Source: CAYZJV01 sp964482325 | Lineage (GTDB): Bacteria > Spirochaetota > Spirochaetia > Sphaerochaetales > Sphaerochaetaceae | Assembly: GCA_964482325.1 (NCBI GenBank) | Contig: CAYZXD010000008.1 | Span: forward strand, 1 to 64,000 | Direction: 5' to 3' | Length of the DNA stretch: 64,000 nt | Shown here: positions 15,349 to 24,561 of the stretch, piece after piece | Layout: every line of letters starts with the position of its first letter | Position numbering within the stretch: the first letter of the stretch is position 1 | The notes under the pieces: generated by a model | Seen by the model: the letters and a program-made list of their open reading frames with translations, nothing else | Told to the model about the DNA's origin: nothing | Database searches by the model: none | Translations under genes and position numbers: made by a program

Positions 15349-17375
15349 TAGAAACTCCTGCCAAAGTGAAAACCCCAGACTAATGAATCTGATGCTCCAT
15401 CATATCCGGCAAAGAGGGCTGTCGGCAATGAATTCAGTCCCAATAATGAGATGGTTGTCGAAACTTGTATTCCTGCGGAGACTGCGGAAAAAAGTGCAGT
15501 CGGTTCGGTCCATAAGAACTCACCGTATACACCGAGAGAAGAATCCTGGAAAATAAGCAACTCTCCGGCAGTAGGTCTAAAGCTTTCCGGTTGCCAGTTG
15601 AACTCGGTTCTCCCCACAATGAGCAGCGGAGAATTTGAGTTGACCGTTGATGATAGTCGGCCTTGAGTGAGCAATGAGGTATCGGCAGTTTTATACCCAT
15701 CCTCACGATAAAAGGGAACGTCACCTTTTCCGTCAAGCGCATAGCGTCCGGTGTATCCAAGATGCATATTCAGGTCTCTGCCAAGTGGAAAAGTACCGTA
15801 TGCCCGCGTATGGAGAAAATGCCGGCCCCAGTTGCCTGCCAGCTGCCACCCGCCCTCTGCAAACAACATGAGCCGGGGGCGTTCAGGATGTGCCCATTCC
15901 AGAGAAACTCCCGCATGCACTAACATAGCGTCTAACGATACTGAGGGAGACAAATCGTGCTCAAGCTGAATTTTCATCTCTGCATGTAATCGATCTTCAC
16001 TAAAATTTTGTTTATACGTGATTGCTGCCCGTTGGTACCAGGAGGGAAGGAGTTTATCATCCCCGACTGCAACAAAATCGGCCTCAAGGAGAATGGGTGC
16101 AATAGGATTGAACGACAAACTCAGTCCTAATCCCGGATACACATCCATTGGAGCATAGGGTTCCCAGCCCATTCCACCATGCACGGAAAGATTCATCCGC
16201 CTAAATCGCATAGAATACATCAGACCGAAAATGGTATCGTCACGTAAATACCAGGGATCCCTTTCATAGGCATAACTGCGCAAACCCAGAAACAGTTGCT
16301 GCGAAAAGCGATGTTGCGGTACTCGTCTGTACAGACGATAATTACTCAACACCCGATCTTCCCGGGCTGAAAAATCTGCTCTGAATTGCCGAATATCATA
16401 GGTGGTGCCATCAGCTGGAACCAGACGGAGTTCTTCCTCATGTTGCTGTGCTGAGGAATATCCCTCCTGAGCAATTTCATCGATTGCAGCAAAGTCCATA
16501 AAGGAGAAATCTTCGACGTTGCAGCGAATCCAGATGGCTTCAGGATGTTCCTGTAACAGCGCCACCCCGCTACGTCGTTTCCCGATATCGATAGAGGTAT
16601 TGAGAATCGAAAGCGTATTACGAAGGTTTATATCTTTACCTTCATAGAAAGTTGTTGAGACAATTACCGTATCGGTATAAGTGTAGGCAATATCGAGGGG
16701 AACTAAGTTAGTGAAGCCGCCATCGATGAGCAAATGCCCCCGATAGGCTACGGGAGGGAAGTATACCGGCAGAGCAAAAGAAGCATCAAACGCAGAAAGC
16801 ACTGACCCTTCCATAATTCTCACCTGCCGTTTCGTGGCGATATCCTCACTCACGATCATAATGGGAATCGGCAGCTCTTCAAGCTGAATGGTATCTCCAA
16901 GGTATGCTGCAACAAGTGAGCTGAAACGAGAAGTGTCGAGGAATCCCCCCATCAATGGCCAGGTGAGATCAAAGAGTTGGGTCGTATCCAGTTGAGAACA
17001 AACGGTATAGATCTGTTCCGGTGACAATCCTGCAGCATAAAGAATACCGACCATGGATCCCATGGAGTTGGAAATGATCAGGTCGGGAACAATTCCCTGT
17101 TCCTCAAGATATCGTAGCACACCAATATGGGCAAAAGCCCGGGCAGATCCACCAGAAAGTACGAGGGCTACCGGTTCACGTTTGCCCTCGGTTCTTTGCA
17201 GAATACGCGTGCGAAAAGAGGCCTCTCCATAAAGGATCGGCACCGTAGATGCCAGAAGATCATTGGAATTGTTCAGCGGGAGATCCTGCGATATCTGTGC
17301 ACTCAGCACCGCTGTCTGGAAGAAGACTAAGCACACGAGGAACACTAACATTGTCTTCGATGACCGCTTCATCAA
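15348..17375 (-). CDS. Patatin-like phospholipase with C-terminal beta-barrel (type Vd-like)
   Basis: 675 residues. Signal peptide (ends about residue 26), a patatin domain at residues 70-265, and a C-terminal half of alternating hydrophobic strands ending in F (HFGRSF), as expected of an outer-membrane barrel. Catalytic features: the oxyanion loop LSGGSARAFAHIGV, the nucleophile motif NSMGSMVG (GxSxG variant G-N-S-M-G is read as SNSMGS) and the Asp motif DGGFTNLVP. This architecture resembles PlpD type Vd autotransporters, where the barrel secretes the lipase. The nucleophile context S-N-S-M-G departs from the usual G-x-S-x-G, so activity should be tested. The start has GGAGGGG upstream. Confidence 0.87.
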   Translation of the reverse strand: MMKRSSKTMLVFLVCLVFFQTAVLSAQISQDLPLNNSNDLLASTVPILYGEASFRTRILQRTEGKREPVALVLSGGSARAFAHIGVLRYLEEQGIVPDLIISNSMGSMVGILYAAGLSPEQIYTVCSQLDTTQLFDLTWPLMGGFLDTSRFSSLVAAYLGDTIQLEELPIPIMIVSEDIATKRQVRIMEGSVLSAFDASFALPVYFPPVAYRGHLLIDGGFTNLVPLDIAYTYTDTVIVSTTFYEGKDINLRNTLSILNTSIDIGKRRSGVALLQEHPEAIWIRCNVEDFSFMDFAAIDEIAQEGYSSAQQHEEELRLVPADGTTYDIRQFRADFSAREDRVLSNYRLYRRVPQHRFSQQLFLGLRSYAYERDPWYLRDDTIFGLMYSMRFRRMNLSVHGGMGWEPYAPMDVYPGLGLSLSFNPIAPILLEADFVAVGDDKLLPSWYQRAAITYKQNFSEDRLHAEMKIQLEHDLSPSVSLDAMLVHAGVSLEWAHPERPRLMLFAEGGWQLAGNWGRHFLHTRAYGTFPLGRDLNMHLGYTGRYALDGKGDVPFYREDGYKTADTSLLTQGRLSSTVNSNSPLLIVGRTEFNWQPESFRPTAGELLIFQDSSLGVYGEFLWTEPTALFSAVSAGIQVSTTISLLGLNSLPTALFAGYDGASDSLVWGFHFGRSF

Positions 17376-17409
17376 CCCCTCCGATGGTAATTAAACACCT
17401 TTAGCACCT

Positions 17410-17438
17410 CATAGTATCTCAAATCATCGGCACTGACA
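17410..17438 (-). promoter_or_regulatory. Promoter of patatin - DUF1893 operon
   Basis: TTGTCA, 17 bases, TACTAT on the minus strand, 34 bases upstream of the start codon, in the short gap after argD. Confidence 0.68.
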
Positions 17439-17447
17439 ACAATTGCA

Positions 17448-18638
17448 TCAATCCAATTGCTGGTGGAGTACGTGAGTGAGTATTGCAACGGCCTCTTCAG
17501 CTTCATCTGCAGTTAACGTCAGCGGAGGAACAAATCGGAGCACTTCAGGTCCTGCATTTGCGAGGATGAGTCCTTCTTTCATGCATTGTTCCAATATCGG
17601 GCGAACCGGAATCGACATTTGGACTCCAAGCATCAAACCGGCTCCACGAATTTCCAGTATCTGCGGAAACTGTTGCCGAAGGGCTTCCAATGAGGATCGA
17701 AGGGCTGCAGATACAGTATTGACCTGCCTGAGCAATGATCCTTCAGCAAGTCTTTTCAGCACATGCGAGGAAGCTGCAGTTGCTAACAGATTCCCCCCGA
17801 AGGTAGCCGCATGATCTCCCGGTTGCAGCACGGATGAAGCTTTGCCGGAGGTCACTACGGCCCCGATGGGAACCCCTCCACCAAGTGCTTTAGCCAGGGT
17901 CATCACATCGGGTTGTACGTGATATTTCTGCCAGGCAAAGGGATAGCCAGTCCGTCCCATTCCACACTGTACTTCATCAAAAACAAGCAGAATATCGTGT
18001 TGATCACAGAGATCACGAACCTGCTTCAGATATGTTTCATCTGCAGGAATCACTCCCCCTTCGCCCTGCACCGGTTCGATAAAAATCGCACAGGTATGAT
18101 CGGTAACCTGCGCGCGTAACGCATCGAAATCATTGAATGGTACGTATGAAAAACCCGGCACTAGGGGGTGAAAGGCCTGTTGATACTTCAACTGTCCTGT
18201 TGCGGTCATCGATCCGTAGGTTCTTCCGTGAAACGATTGCTTCATCGTGATAATATCGGTGTGATGCGGATCTTTACTGCTTCCGTATTTTCTCACCAAT
18301 TTCAGAGCCCCTTCGTTTGCTTCAGTACCACTGTTGCAGAAGAATACGCGTTCCATGCCGCTGAGTTTCACAAGTTGCTCAGCAGCTTCTACGGCATACT
18401 CATTCCAGTAGAGATTTGAACAGTGAAGCAGGCCTTTATCCACTACCTGATGCAATGCTTCGGTCAACCCTGTATCGTGATACCCCAGAACGTTCACGGC
18501 GATACCGGCTACCATATCCAGGTACCGATTACCCTGATTGTCAAAGACATATCGTCCCTCGCCACCAGTGAGCACCAGGGGAAACTGTGCATAGGTCTCC
18601 ATAAAGACTGATTTTCCACGCTCAATTGTCGTCTGCAT
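17448..18638 (-). CDS. argD: Acetylornithine aminotransferase
   Basis: 396 residues, class-III PLP aminotransferase. Key stretches: FCNSGTEANEGALKL (about residue 98), the FHGRT loop, LLVFDEVQCGMGRTG with the PLP-interacting Asp (about residue 218) and the Schiff-base lysine in TLAKALGGGVPIGA (about residue 250). It converts N-acetylglutamate-5-semialdehyde and glutamate to N-acetylornithine. It is the last gene of argC-J-B-D, 17 bases after argB, with GGAGGATAC before the ATG. Confidence 0.95.
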   Translation of the reverse strand: MQTTIERGKSVFMETYAQFPLVLTGGEGRYVFDNQGNRYLDMVAGIAVNVLGYHDTGLTEALHQVVDKGLLHCSNLYWNEYAVEAAEQLVKLSGMERVFFCNSGTEANEGALKLVRKYGSSKDPHHTDIITMKQSFHGRTYGSMTATGQLKYQQAFHPLVPGFSYVPFNDFDALRAQVTDHTCAIFIEPVQGEGGVIPADETYLKQVRDLCDQHDILLVFDEVQCGMGRTGYPFAWQKYHVQPDVMTLAKALGGGVPIGAVVTSGKASSVLQPGDHAATFGGNLLATAASSHVLKRLAEGSLLRQVNTVSAALRSSLEALRQQFPQILEIRGAGLMLGVQMSIPVRPILEQCMKEGLILANAGPEVLRFVPPLTLTADEAEEAVAILTHVLHQQLD

Positions 18639-18655
18639 ATGTATCCTCCGTACTC

Positions 18656-19516
18656 TCAGCGAGTCATCATCGTTCCCACACCGGCATTGGTAAATATTTC
18701 CAGCAATAATGAGTGAGGAAGTCTTCCATCAAGTATGTGGACACTGCTCACCCCCTGTCGTATTCCGTCCATGCAGCATTGTGCTTTGGGAATCATTCCG
18801 CCGCAGATGGTTCCGTCCTCAATATACCGTTCGGCATCCTTAAGGGTCAGTTGCCGCAAAATAGTTGAAGGGTCATCCTTATCTTTGAGAATTCCTTCAA
18901 CATCGGTGAGAAATACCAGCTTCTGAGCGCCAAGGGCCCCCGCTATAGCACTTGCTGCATAATCAGCATTGATATTGTAGGTGTTTCCGGAAAAGTCTGT
19001 CCCGACCGGTGCAACTACCGGAACAAAGTCGCTTGCCATCAATGAATCAAGCAATGCGGTATTGACGCGAACGACTTCTCCTACATAACCGAGATCCTTT
19101 CCTTGCATCAGTTTCTTCTTTGCAACGAGAGTATCTCCATCTTTTCCGTTGATACCGACAGCCTGTATACCCTGCCCCTGCAAATGCTGGACAAGGTCTT
19201 TTGAAATGGATCCTGACAGCACCATCTCTGCAATATGTGCGGTCTCCGCATCCGTAACGCGCAATCCATCGAGAAACAGCGTGTCCTTACCCATTTTCTG
19301 CAGCATAGCAGTAATGGAATTCCCCCCACCGTGTACCACAACCGGACGTAATCCGATCATCTTCATCATGGCAATATCTTGGATCACCGATTTTTTGATC
19401 TCTTCATCGATCATGGCGCTTCCACCATACTTGATCACTACCGTGCTTCCGGCAAATCTCCGTATGTAGGGTAATGCTTCGATGAGTACACTGGCTTTTT
19501 CAATCTCTTTTTTCAT
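18656..19516 (-). CDS. argB: Acetylglutamate kinase
   Basis: 286 residues, amino-acid kinase family. VIKYGGSAM (about residue 25), VVHGGGNSIT (about residue 60) and GGMIPKAQCCMDGI (about residue 245) are the ATP- and substrate-binding loops. It phosphorylates N-acetylglutamate. The start ATG 19516 follows the argJ stop by two bases; an in-frame TTG at 19522 is the alternative and would overlap that stop. The N-terminal helix of about 15 residues seen in arginine-inhibited hexameric kinases appears present. Confidence 0.95.
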   Translation of the reverse strand: MKKEIEKASVLIEALPYIRRFAGSTVVIKYGGSAMIDEEIKKSVIQDIAMMKMIGLRPVVVHGGGNSITAMLQKMGKDTLFLDGLRVTDAETAHIAEMVLSGSISKDLVQHLQGQGIQAVGINGKDGDTLVAKKKLMQGKDLGYVGEVVRVNTALLDSLMASDFVPVVAPVGTDFSGNTYNINADYAASAIAGALGAQKLVFLTDVEGILKDKDDPSTILRQLTLKDAERYIEDGTICGGMIPKAQCCMDGIRQGVSSVHILDGRLPHSLLLEIFTNAGVGTMMTR

Positions 19517-19518
19517 AG

Positions 19519-20739
19519 TCAACTTCGATAATCTCCATTAATGCGTACGTAATCGTAGGAGAGATCACACCCCCATGCAGTGGCTTCTCCTTCTCCATCT
19601 CCCACGACAGCTGAAACGAGTATCACCTTTTCCTGCAAAATGGCTTTTGCCAAATCCTCATCAAATTGAATCGGAACGCCATCCTGTATTACTGCAATCA
19701 TACCGCGCTCACTCGCATAGGTAATCGAAACATGTTCAGGATCGAACTGGGCACCCGAATACCCCATTGCACACAGCATCCGACCCCAGTTTGCATCCGA
19801 TCCGAAGAAAGCTGTCTTAACCAGACTGCTCGAGATAGCGCTCCGAGCCATCAGGCGAGCGTCCTGTTTTGTAGGTGCCCCGGTAACAGTCATTTCAATA
19901 AACTTGCCGGCACCTTCACCATCCCGTACGATCATCTTTGCCAGTTCTGTATGCACATACCGAAACGCCTCTTCAAACACATGAGCATCGTCGGTACCGT
20001 GTACCAAAGTGGGCATGTGTGTTGCACCATTGGCAAAGACAAGCACCGTGTCATTGGTACTCGTGTCCCCATCAACGGATATCATATTGTATGAATCGAC
20101 TACGGTCTCCCCAAGCAGTGATTGCAGATATGCCGGGGTTGCACTGGCATCAGTAGTAATAAACGAGAGCATCGTGGCCATGTTCGGGTGAATCATACCT
20201 GAACCTTTCGCCATACCTGCTATGCGTACCGGCTTGCCACTCAGTTCTATCTCCACCGAAATCGTCTTTGCAAAGGTGTCGGTGGTCAGAATTGCCTGGG
20301 CAGCGTCGGATGCAGCCTCAGGTGAATGATCGAGATTACTGAAACAGGTATCAATCCCTGATAATATCGTATCCATGGGGAGCGGAACCCCGATCACTCC
20401 AGTAGAGCATACCAGTACTTCTTGAGCTGAAAAATCACCGTGAGATGCGACACGCTCTGCCATGGCTACAACATCACGCTCGCCCTGTTCACCGGTGCAG
20501 GCATTAGCAACTCCGCTGTTCACCACAAGGGCACGAACCGGTTTCTCCGCTTGTACAATTGTCTGATCCCACCGCACAGGCGCAGCTTTTACGACATTGG
20601 TAGTAAACACCCCGGCAACTGCCGCAGGATACTCTGATACCAGTACCGTCAAATCTTTTCTCCGCTTCTTGATACCTGCTGCCACTGTACCAGCTGAAAA
20701 TCCTTTCGGTGCGGTGATACCGCCTTCAATGTGTTTCAT
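19519..20739 (-). CDS. argJ: Bifunctional ornithine acetyltransferase / N-acetylglutamate synthase
   Basis: 406 residues. The self-cleavage site KGSGMIHPNMATMLSFI (about residue 180) is intact, with Thr as the nucleophile that starts the beta chain. ArgJ recycles the acetyl group from acetylornithine to glutamate, giving the cyclic arginine pathway, which explains the absence of argE and argA here. The start follows the argC stop by 8 bases. It is the second gene of the arginine operon. Confidence 0.95.
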   Translation of the reverse strand: MKHIEGGITAPKGFSAGTVAAGIKKRRKDLTVLVSEYPAAVAGVFTTNVVKAAPVRWDQTIVQAEKPVRALVVNSGVANACTGEQGERDVVAMAERVASHGDFSAQEVLVCSTGVIGVPLPMDTILSGIDTCFSNLDHSPEAASDAAQAILTTDTFAKTISVEIELSGKPVRIAGMAKGSGMIHPNMATMLSFITTDASATPAYLQSLLGETVVDSYNMISVDGDTSTNDTVLVFANGATHMPTLVHGTDDAHVFEEAFRYVHTELAKMIVRDGEGAGKFIEMTVTGAPTKQDARLMARSAISSSLVKTAFFGSDANWGRMLCAMGYSGAQFDPEHVSITYASERGMIAVIQDGVPIQFDEDLAKAILQEKVILVSAVVGDGEGEATAWGCDLSYDYVRINGDYRS

Positions 20740-20747
20740 ACCTACTC

Positions 20748-21806
20748 CTACAGAGGGAATGCTGGAAGCTCATCCAGCCCCATATATTCATCCAGACCAA
20801 AGACAATGTTCATATTCTGTACGGCTTGCCCGGCAGCCCCTTTTACCAGATTATCTATGGCTCCGCAGGCAACAATCCGGTTTGTCCGCTCATCAACAGT
20901 GAAACCGATATCACAGTAATTAGAGCCTTTCACCCAGCGTGTCTCAGGGAATTTACCATACGGCAATACACGGATAAAGTGCTCTTCTTTATACCATGAT
21001 GCATACGCTGCAAGAATTGCATCCTTTGTCGCACCCGGTACCAGAGAAGCGTAGGTTGTTGCAAGAATACCGCGATTCATCGGCACGAGATGGGGAGTGA
21101 AAGAGACGGTAATTCCCTTCATCTCTTTTCCCTTTGTATATGCCAGCGACAACTGCTGCTCAACTTCAGGGGTATGTCGATGGGTTGCCACACCGTATGC
21201 TTTCAGCGATTCATTGGTTTCACAGAACAGGGACCCCAGTTTCTCAGATCGTCCGGCACCTGAAACTCCCGATTTTGCATCAATAATAATGGTCTCAGGC
21301 TGAATCAGGCCTTCTGCAAGCAACGGGTGCAAGGTCAAAATAGAACAGGTGGTATAACAGCCGGGATTGGCAATGAGACGGGAAGTGCTGACTTCTTTCC
21401 GGGAAAGCTCACTCAACCCATATACGGCGGTATCAAGCAATGCCGGATTGCCATGGACCGTATGATACCAATCGGCATAGAGGTGAGCATCCTTAAGACG
21501 GAAGTCAGCACCAAGATCAATTACCACACACTTTTCAAGCACTTCAGGTGTTACCTGATGGGATGCAATACCATGAGGGAGGGAGACAAAGACCACATCG
21601 CAATGCTCAGCGAACTGAGCGATATCCGATTCATGACACGGTAGCTCATAGATCTTGCGGAAATTCGGATATACTTCGTCATAGCGAGTTCCCACATAAC
21701 TGTGTGATCCTGCAAGTATCCGATCCACCTGTGGATGCCGACACAACAGCCGCATCAACTCAGCACCTGCATATCCTGTAGCTCCTACAACACCAACTGT
21801 CAACAT
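20748..21806 (-). CDS. argC: N-acetyl-gamma-glutamyl-phosphate reductase
   Basis: 352 residues. NADP-binding GVVGATGYAGAELMRLL at residue 6 and the catalytic cysteine in NPGCYTTCSILTL (about residue 148) identify ArgC, which reduces N-acetylglutamyl phosphate to the semialdehyde. First gene of argC-J-B-D, with AGGAG 7 bases before the ATG. The upstream region contains two ArgR-like boxes. Confidence 0.96.
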   Translation of the reverse strand: MLTVGVVGATGYAGAELMRLLCRHPQVDRILAGSHSYVGTRYDEVYPNFRKIYELPCHESDIAQFAEHCDVVFVSLPHGIASHQVTPEVLEKCVVIDLGADFRLKDAHLYADWYHTVHGNPALLDTAVYGLSELSRKEVSTSRLIANPGCYTTCSILTLHPLLAEGLIQPETIIIDAKSGVSGAGRSEKLGSLFCETNESLKAYGVATHRHTPEVEQQLSLAYTKGKEMKGITVSFTPHLVPMNRGILATTYASLVPGATKDAILAAYASWYKEEHFIRVLPYGKFPETRWVKGSNYCDIGFTVDERTNRIVACGAIDNLVKGAAGQAVQNMNIVFGLDEYMGLDELPAFPL

Positions 21807-21838
21807 AACCGCTCCTTTGTCAGTCTTACCCTTATATT

Positions 21839-21852
21839 TGTATATATATTCA
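21839..21852. promoter_or_regulatory. ARG-box-like ArgR site 1
   Basis: TGTATATATATTCA matches the general ArgR/AhrC half-site pair TGAATnnnnATTCA at all but one defined position. It lies 33 bases upstream of argC, over the probable -10 region. Confidence 0.5.
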
Positions 21853-21879
21853 ATTTAGAATTTTGTATAGGGGTTTTAT

Positions 21880-21893
21880 TGTATATTTATGCA
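21880..21893. promoter_or_regulatory. ARG-box-like ArgR site 2
   Basis: TGTATATTTATGCA, two mismatches to the same consensus, starting 41 bases (about four helical turns) from site 1. The spacing puts both on the same DNA face. The surrounding 21840-21915 is very AT-rich, which raises the chance of a fortuitous match. Confidence 0.38.
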
Positions 21894-22002
21894 AAAATAT
21901 TATCAATTTGGCTCCTTCTCCCTGTGAAAATACCGAAAACTCGTTCTCCACAGAATACCATACCTGTTGATTGCAAATGCAACAGAATAAAAAAGCTGAA
22001 TA

Positions 22003-22011
22003 TGGTATACT
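22003..22011 (+). promoter_or_regulatory. Extended -10 promoter of PPOX/cupin pair
   Basis: TGG-TATACT, an extended -10, ends 10 bases before the ATG at 22022 (a second ATG follows at 22028). No convincing -35 at 17 bases and no ribosome site, so the mRNA leader is at most a few bases. Confidence 0.5.
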
Positions 22012-22021
22012 CTGACCTACT

Positions 22022-22504
22022 ATGACCATGAGAAGAACAGACCGACAACAGTCGGAAGAATTTGCACGAAACATACTGCAGTTCGCCTCATATGGCGTAC
22101 TCTCTTTAACCGATCATGCAGCCCAACCGTATGCAATTCCTATGTCATTTGCCCTGGTAGGTCAAACCATCTATCTGCATTCGGCAACAGAAGGATCGAA
22201 ATTACGTATCCTTGCAGAAAATCCACGAGCGGTTTTCACGTGTGTTGGAGAGACTCGTGTGCTCCCTGATAAATTTTCGACCGAATATGAATCGGTGATC
22301 GTATCAGGACAGGCACGTATCGTAACCGAGAACGAACAGAAACGTATCGGCCTTATGGCTTTAGCACAAAAATATTCACCACAATACGAAACGGAAGCGG
22401 TAAGCTATATTGATCGGATGCTCGATAAGACGACGGTTATTGAACTGACTATTCAGCATATGACAGGAAAAGCTCGACTTCCTAAAAAGGAGCAACACGT
22501 ATGA
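22022..22504 (+). CDS. Pyridoxamine 5'-phosphate oxidase-related flavin protein
   Basis: 160 residues, split-barrel flavin-binding family (NimA/PPOX-like). Typical stretches are GVLSLTDHAAQPYAIPMSFALVGQTIYLHSATEGSKLRIL (residues 21-60) and FTCVGE. Such proteins bind FMN, heme or F420 and reduce small molecules. ATG 22028 is an alternative start. The stop overlaps the start of the cupin gene (ATGA), so the two are coupled. Exact substrate unknown. Confidence 0.82.
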   Translation: MTMRRTDRQQSEEFARNILQFASYGVLSLTDHAAQPYAIPMSFALVGQTIYLHSATEGSKLRILAENPRAVFTCVGETRVLPDKFSTEYESVIVSGQARIVTENEQKRIGLMALAQKYSPQYETEAVSYIDRMLDKTTVIELTIQHMTGKARLPKKEQHV

Positions 22505-22803
22505 TTGAAACGGTATATGCCTATAGTATCGAAGACGCGACAGCGGTAGAACGAATCGTAGGAGGACCTGATGTCCGCATCAACCATCTGAGCCTCGCAG
22601 CCGAGAAATCAGTGGATCCTCATCCCACCGAAGAATCCGCACACATGATCATCACTCGAGGGGTACTTGGGCTCACGCTGAATGATCAGGAAGAACATAT
22701 CTATGCAGAAGGCGCAATAGTGGGTATTCCTGCAGGAACACTTCTCGGTATTCGTAATGCCGGAAAATCAACGATGCATCTATTTGTAATCAAATCGGTA
22801 TAA
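22501..22803 (+). CDS. Small cupin-domain protein
   Basis: 100 residues, single cupin barrel: DPHPTEESAHMIITRGVLGLTLNDQEEHIYAEGAIVGIPAGTLLGIRNAG follows the two-motif cupin pattern with HP...E...H as likely metal ligands (about residues 40-48). Translationally coupled to the flavin protein before it. Its stop directly abuts the stop of the convergent diguanylate cyclase. Function unknown. Confidence 0.78.
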   Translation: MIETVYAYSIEDATAVERIVGGPDVRINHLSLAAEKSVDPHPTEESAHMIITRGVLGLTLNDQEEHIYAEGAIVGIPAGTLLGIRNAGKSTMHLFVIKSV

Positions 22804-24348
22804 TCAGATACCATAAACTTGATTCTTCCCGGCTCGTTTGGCTCCGTAGAGCATGGCATCGGCTTCACTGAGTATCCATGAAGCAACATCATAATTTTCC
22901 GGCGGTTCAGAAAAATTAAAGCAGCGAACCCCAATACTCACCTGAATCGTGAACTTTCCATGTGCTGATGCATTGGTGCTGAGCGAGACCTCTTTGCGTA
23001 TCAGTTCACCAAGTTCCATTGCCTTATCCTGCGAGGAGCCTAATGAGACGATAACAAACTCATCTCCACCATAACGCCCGACAATATCCGATGATTCGAT
23101 ACAACGAAACAGAACCTTTGCAAGCAACTCCAATGTGCTATCACCGGCTGTATGCCCATATACATCATTTACCCGTTTAAACCCGTCAAGATCTAACATG
23201 AGTACCGCCAGGGGAATCTGTTTTACGTATGCTTCGTGAGAAAGCGTGACTAACTGGGAAAGGAGCTCTCTGCGGTTATAGACACCGGTCAGGGGATCGC
23301 GTCTACCGAGTTCAGCAATTTTCTGGTGCAACATTTCACGTTCAGTTACATCATGAAACAGAATAAGCGCAAAACTTCCCCGCCCCCGCTGATCAATTAC
23401 ATGATTGTACGTTACATCATACATGCGTTCTCCGATAGCTACAGGAACTTTTGCAGTGTCGTCTTTTGGATGCGAATGCTCTGCACCACGGAAATAGGTT
23501 TTTCTGATTACATCATACGGCCTGCCCACTAATTCCGATTGATCTGAGAACAGCTTCTGTGCGGCCTGATTTGCATCTACAATACTATCCTGTTCATTGA
23601 GCACCAGAACAGCATCATGCATCTGTTCAAAGAGCACATCACGGGCAAGGGGAAATAAATCCAAATAACGATACTTAAAAAGCGCATATCCGTACAATAT
23701 TCCGGTAATGCTCAATGATGCCGATGCATAATTGAGGTGAGAAACCGGAGTAATATCCAGCACATAGAGCACATTCAGCACTAAGGGAATCAGTGTCCCT
23801 ACTATGATAAGGATTGTCTGCCGTTTATAGACAATATGCGGTTGAACCAACATGTGTAACAGCATGCTCAATGAAACAAGTACCAGAATAGATATAAACG
23901 GAGTCAGTATATAATAAAACCATGGTCCATAGTCATAATTAACGGTGAATAGATCAGAAGTTGCCGCAACCAGCGAGGGATGGCTCCAAAACAGATTCGG
24001 ACGGGAAATGAAGAACACCTGAATCAGTGTTGCTGCTGCAATGATCGCAGATGCCAGCCATACTCCCTTTGGAAGCTTTCTTCCCGTGTGTATGCATGCA
24101 AGACGCAGCCATGCGATGGGAATGAGGGTAATACCGATATACTGGATCTGGGCGAATATCAGCTTTGCAGATAACGATTTCGCATACAGCTCAAAAACAT
24201 ATCCCACCGTCCATATCCATGCACAAATAAGGAGAAACAGAAAGGCACGACCTATCGACGTTTTCCTGAACCGAAGAACAAATAGGCATAAAGCGGTGAG
24301 TATGACTGCAGTGAGCACAAAAGCCCATACCCCGGAAATGGTAATCAC
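22804..24348 (-). CDS. Membrane diguanylate cyclase (7TM - PAS - GGDEF)
   Basis: 514 residues. Residues 5-225 hold about seven membrane segments of the histidine-kinase N-terminal 7TM type. A PAS domain follows (LVLNEQDSIVDANQAAQKLF, about residue 250), then a GGDEF domain with DPLTGVYNRREL (about residue 345) and an intact GGDEF (about residue 430). It should synthesise c-di-GMP. The I-site RxxD expected five residues before GGDEF reads ESSD, so product inhibition is probably absent. The start is GTG 24348, six bases after AGAGGTG; an upstream ATG at 24366 lies before that ribosome site. Confidence 0.88.
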   Translation of the reverse strand: MITISGVWAFVLTAVILTALCLFVLRFRKTSIGRAFLFLLICAWIWTVGYVFELYAKSLSAKLIFAQIQYIGITLIPIAWLRLACIHTGRKLPKGVWLASAIIAAATLIQVFFISRPNLFWSHPSLVAATSDLFTVNYDYGPWFYYILTPFISILVLVSLSMLLHMLVQPHIVYKRQTILIIVGTLIPLVLNVLYVLDITPVSHLNYASASLSITGILYGYALFKYRYLDLFPLARDVLFEQMHDAVLVLNEQDSIVDANQAAQKLFSDQSELVGRPYDVIRKTYFRGAEHSHPKDDTAKVPVAIGERMYDVTYNHVIDQRGRGSFALILFHDVTEREMLHQKIAELGRRDPLTGVYNRRELLSQLVTLSHEAYVKQIPLAVLMLDLDGFKRVNDVYGHTAGDSTLELLAKVLFRCIESSDIVGRYGGDEFVIVSLGSSQDKAMELGELIRKEVSLSTNASAHGKFTIQVSIGVRCFNFSEPPENYDVASWILSEADAMLYGAKRAGKNQVYGI

Positions 24349-24368
24349 TGAAGCACCTCTTTTCATGC

Positions 24369-24397
24369 AGTATACCCGAGACGCACTGGTTGCTCAA
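24369..24397 (-). promoter_or_regulatory. Promoter of diguanylate cyclase gene
   Basis: TTGAGC, 17 bases, TATACT on the minus strand, with the AGAGGTG ribosome site downstream. The remaining gap to 24561 shows no gene, repeat or clear hairpin. Confidence 0.68.
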
Positions 24398-24561
24398 TTA
24401 CAGAGAGCCGAAAGGTATTGCACCAGTTTCCTGATACAAGCGAACAGAGTCCACTGCGACAGGGTGAAACTATTCAGTAAATTCCAGCGGGAAGTCCGGT
24501 TACGTACCATCACCGTACGGAAATTGAGACATCCTGATTGACCCGAAAGACACTATAAAGG

